Of a stretch of DNA of 64,000 nucleotides, positions 61,669 through 64,000 are shown piece after piece. Location: NCBI RefSeq assembly GCF_900105165.1, contig NZ_LT629740.1, positions 3,844,001-3,908,000 on the forward strand, read 5' to 3'. Under the pieces are notes generated by a model that saw nothing but the letters and a program-made list of their open reading frames with translations, was not told the origin of the DNA and did no database searches. Position 1 is the stretch's first letter, and each line of letters opens with the position of its first letter. This DNA comes from Mucilaginibacter mallensis. GTDB lineage: Bacteria > Bacteroidota > Bacteroidia > Sphingobacteriales > Sphingobacteriaceae. The position numbers were made by a program, and so were the translations under genes.

Positions 61669-62328
61669 CTACGGTTGAACAGTGGGTTGGGTGTAGATGA
61701 TTTTACAATTTATTTGCAAAAAATTTACATGGCTATTTTTTTGGCTAGTAATTCCATGTATCAGGAGCAGGATAACCAGGAAAGAACCGATCTTTAAACG
61801 TAATATATGGAGCGCATTATGAACTTGAGTTTTCACGGTTTTATCCGAGATGCTCAATTCTATTCCAATCTCTTTATGTGACAGGCCCGAAAAGCGGCTC
61901 AATTCAAAAACCTCACGCATTTTGGGGGGCAATAAATTCAGTCCTTCTTCAATCGCGGAGATTAGTTCTTTCTCCCTAATTTTTTCATCTGTAATCCATT
62001 CGCCTCGTTCTATGACCTCTCCAAATTTTTCGATATAACCGGATCGTATTTTCTGATGGGCGAAAATATCAAATATCCGGTTTTTTACACCTCGATAGAG
62101 ATAGGCTCGTAAAGGAATATCCAGATTAAAATCGCTGGCTTTATTCCAAAGAGCCGTATACAATTCATGAATGACATCTTGTGCTTCATCTTCATTTTTC
62201 AATAATTTCAACGCATGGATGTATAATAGACCTTTATAACGATGGTAAATTTCTGTAAACGCCGCATGGTCGCCATCCTTTAATAAGGAGGCTAATTCGT
62301 AGTCCGAATGGGTGCTATAAACTGTCAT
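61669..62328 (-). CDS. ECF sigma-70 factor (second sigma/FecR/SusCD system)
   Basis: 219 aa. Region 2: FTEIYHRYKGLLYIHALKLL, DEAQDVIHELYTALWNKA. Region 4: LPPKMREVFELSRFSGLSHK then EIGIELSISDKTVKTQVHNA. A hydrophobic tail and about 20 extra residues follow, common in this group. It is the first gene of the 16-kb minus-strand run down to 46283 and should be released by FecR when the STN-type SusC is engaged. Confidence 0.93.
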   Translation of the reverse strand: MTVYSTHSDYELASLLKDGDHAAFTEIYHRYKGLLYIHALKLLKNEDEAQDVIHELYTALWNKASDFNLDIPLRAYLYRGVKNRIFDIFAHQKIRSGYIEKFGEVIERGEWITDEKIREKELISAIEEGLNLLPPKMREVFELSRFSGLSHKEIGIELSISDKTVKTQVHNALHILRLKIGSFLVILLLIHGITSQKNSHVNFLQINCKIIYTQPTVQP

Positions 62329-62899
62329 GACGGGGAAATCATTCCCATAAAGTTACAGAAATAAAAACCCAATGTTAAACAAATAATTTTTTGAATTGAT
62401 AATTTGCACTTCCCTAATCTAGTTTCAAGTGACAATAAACAAATCATGAAAAAGTTTCTTTTCATCACCATGGTGATGCTATTATACGCTATTTATGCCA
62501 ATACGTTAAGAAAAACAGAATAGGACTTTTACTTTCTGAAGAAAATTAAAACAACTTGATTATCAATATTTTATATTGACTACTTACCGATACATAAAGT
62601 AACAAATATTTGACTATCAATTACTTACATAGCTTTAGTTACAAACGAGTAACAAATAAATAATATAATGAAAAATATTAATAACTAATCATATATCCTA
62701 CAGTAATGGGTATTAACAACAAATATTACGATGGATATTTCTATTGAATAGTTATCCAATCATTAGCTTAATAATGTAAATAAGGCAATAATCAAATAAC
62801 AATTATCAAAATAGTCTTTCAGTAAACCTTTCCAAATAAGATGCCAAAATTGGAGATGTTATTTTGCTAATACCCCGCACACATGCCTGCTAAATATTT
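62329..62899. other. AT-rich intergenic region with a mini-ORF and short repeats
   Basis: It contains the 25-codon ORF at 62446-62523 and two copies of AGTAACAAATA at 62598-62608 and 62648-62658, exactly 50 bases apart. A clean promoter for the sigma gene is not evident. The rest is very AT-rich and shows no gene. Confidence 0.5.
62446..62523 (+). other. 25-codon ORF resembling an isolated signal peptide
   Basis: ATG to TAG encodes KKFLFITMVMLLYAIYAN plus six further residues. It has a basic start and hydrophobic core like a signal peptide, but ends at once. It may be the start of a lost secreted-protein gene, a small membrane peptide or chance. Confidence 0.25.
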
Positions 62900-63250
62900 T
62901 TAATTGACATTTATTTCTTCGTAATACTCAGGCATGATCGCGTTTGTTAGCAAAGCTTGTCTGTTATTGTCAAGCAAACGCTTCCACCAAAATTTATATA
63001 TGCGCGGATAAATCACTTTTTCCATATTTTCTTCCCTCGTAAGCTTTTCAAGTGCAAGCAATTTGTACATTACTTTGCGTGAATGATCAACTATACAATG
63101 CGATCGTTTAGTGTATCCAAATTGTTTATTTAGTTCCCAGTTAGTTTTGCCTGAAACAAGTATCTGTTCAAATATCTCGATATGCAGTGTAGAGAATTGC
63201 TTGGTTTTTAAATTTGGGCGTGTACCTGTTTTCCTATTGCGTTCCATCAC
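62900..63250 (-). CDS. Small HTH-like protein, function unknown
   Basis: 116 aa. The start has two adjacent Met codons; either is possible. The middle (FEQILVSGKTNWELNKQFGY then TKRSHCIVDHSRKVMYKLLA) resembles a LuxR/sigma-region-4-type HTH, with TNWELNKQFG in the position of TNKEIAxxLx and a basic recognition-helix region. The N-terminal part is basic (ERNRKTGTRPNLKTK). The C-terminal 35 residues (IYKFWWKRLLDNNRQALL) are helical and unassigned. It lies 15 bases after the stop of the PorP/SprF-type gene on the same strand, so it may be its operon partner. I do not recognise a named family. Confidence 0.6.
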   Translation of the reverse strand: MMERNRKTGTRPNLKTKQFSTLHIEIFEQILVSGKTNWELNKQFGYTKRSHCIVDHSRKVMYKLLALEKLTREENMEKVIYPRIYKFWWKRLLDNNRQALLTNAIMPEYYEEINVN

Positions 63251-63265
63251 TTTTGCTTTTATTGT

Positions 63266-64000
63266 TTACAAAACTTTTGGAGTAGAACTTCCTTCGCCAA
63301 AACGATAACTGAGCATAATTTCATGTATGGCGCTGTTAAAGCCTCCCAGGTTTGAGCTGTTGGTACCAAACTGATAACTGTAGCCTAAACGTATTGTACC
63401 AATATTTACATCGAGCAGGAGTGCTGCCAGGCTGTTAGTGGAATAGCTGGCCCCAATACCTAATACATCTCTTATATAAAATATACCAGCAAAATTAGTT
63501 GTAACAGTTGAGCCACTTGCATAGGTTGCTAATGCTGAGGGCTTAAATTTAAAATCATCGTTCAGCTCAGCAAGGTAAGCCCCGGCCAAATAGTAGCGAT
63601 TTTTGAAATAGTTATCACCCTGCTGTGAAGCTGTTCCAAGGCTACGTAAAGAAAGCTCGGGCATAGAAAAGCCGATATAATAAGTATCGCTGTATAGCAA
63701 TACTCCAAAACCTAAGTTAGCTTTAGTTTCATTAATATTAGTTCCAAATAAAGGATCGTTATTCTCATCAATTGATAAATAATTGGCCTTGTATGAACTT
63801 ATACCCGCATTCACAGAGACTGCCAAAAAATTCCGTTCATCCAATTGGATCGATTTTGCGAAAAAGAAGTTAGCCTCCATTTGTTTCTCAATGGCGATTT
63901 GATCATTTTGTACAATAAAACCGGCTGACGCCCCCATGTCCGGAAGCGGAATGTTTGCATTTACAAGATAGGTTGACGGCGCCCCGTCTATCCCGGTAAA
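63266..64000 (-). CDS. PorP/SprF-family type IX secretion membrane protein (5' end cut)
   Basis: The frame is open from the window edge (64000) to the stop at 63266, 244 codons. The first visible residues FTGIDGAPSTYLVNANIPLP match the PorP/SprF hallmark in which a W(x)GIDGAP sequence follows the signal peptide by about 50 residues, so only the start is missing. The rest is a run of beta strands (GASAGFIVQNDQIAIEKQME; YRFGEGSSTPKVL at the end). PorP/SprF proteins sit in the outer membrane and anchor large adhesins secreted by type IX secretion, usually encoded directly upstream, that is, beyond the window. Confidence 0.85.
   Translation of the reverse strand, partial: FTGIDGAPSTYLVNANIPLPDMGASAGFIVQNDQIAIEKQMEANFFFAKSIQLDERNFLAVSVNAGISSYKANYLSIDENNDPLFGTNINETKANLGFGVLLYSDTYYIGFSMPELSLRSLGTASQQGDNYFKNRYYLAGAYLAELNDDFKFKPSALATYASGSTVTTNFAGIFYIRDVLGIGASYSTNSLAALLLDVNIGTIRLGYSYQFGTNSSNLGGFNSAIHEIMLSYRFGEGSSTPKVL

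Noticed and set aside
62340..62400. TTATTTG box as promoter of the ECF sigma gene
   Set aside because: One base short of TAnnTTTG and no TTG at the right distance.

Overview
The window looks like chromosomal DNA of a Bacteroidota bacterium, most likely family Sphingobacteriaceae and close to Mucilaginibacter or Pedobacter. The grounds are five SusC/SusD pairs, ECF sigma/FecR anti-sigma pairs feeding STN-domain TonB receptors, GldA/GldFG-type ABC genes, a PorP/SprF-type protein, promoters of the TTG / TAnnTTTG type, and moderate-to-low GC with AT-rich spacers. I see no rRNA, CRISPR array, transposase or phage gene. All calls come from reading the sequence; no database search was possible.

Layout. 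(1) 1-9274, minus strand: the cut end of a TlpA-like thioredoxin protein, a DsbD-N-like secreted protein, a slightly degenerate tRNA-Cys, and an operon of SusC, SusD, a small secreted protein of unknown function and a secreted amidohydrolase. (2) 10130-17308, plus strand: a decayed AraC gene, a VOC protein with an intact AraC regulator, and a SusC/SusD pair closed by a terminator; a frameshifted Lrp/AsnC remnant follows. (3) 17432-36978: a glycan-utilisation locus with SusC/SusD, a GH110-like alpha-1,3-galactosidase, two six-hairpin glycosidase-like proteins I cannot place in a family, a divergent GntR regulator with a sugar-binding-like sensor domain, a sodium:solute symporter, a GH92 alpha-mannosidase and a GH2 beta-galactosidase. 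A shared 10-bp motif, ATAGA(A/C)CAGA, lies in the same orientation upstream of four of its transcription units and is a candidate operator. (4) 37143-38640: a DUF2147 fragment and a ROK regulator whose promoter lies in a perfect inverted repeat. (5) 38792-46071, plus strand: ECF sigma, FecR anti-sigma, STN-type SusC and SusD, with two related hairpins before SusC and a strong terminator after SusD. (6) 62328 down to 46283, minus strand: ECF sigma, FecR, STN-type SusC, SusD, a GldA-like ATPase, a GldF-GldG fusion, two tandem MutS-like ATPases that overlap by 4 bases, a periplasmic M16 peptidase and a 47-codon basic mini-ORF. (7) 62446-64000: a mini-ORF, an AT-rich spacer, a small HTH-like protein and a cut PorP/SprF-type gene.

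How it works together. Each SusC/SusD pair should import one class of oligomer. Region 3 has a readable enzyme set: alpha-1,3-Gal, beta-Gal and alpha-Man removal, which would suit a galactose-capped, mannose-containing glycan. Region 6 is the best candidate for an undescribed system: signal-controlled outer-membrane import is joined to an ABC-2 transporter, a likely MutS-like heterodimer with no mismatch-recognition domain, and a zinc peptidase, which suggests handling of peptides rather than sugars. At least three gene remnants (AraC, Lrp, DUF2147) show that the spaces between these loci are turning over.
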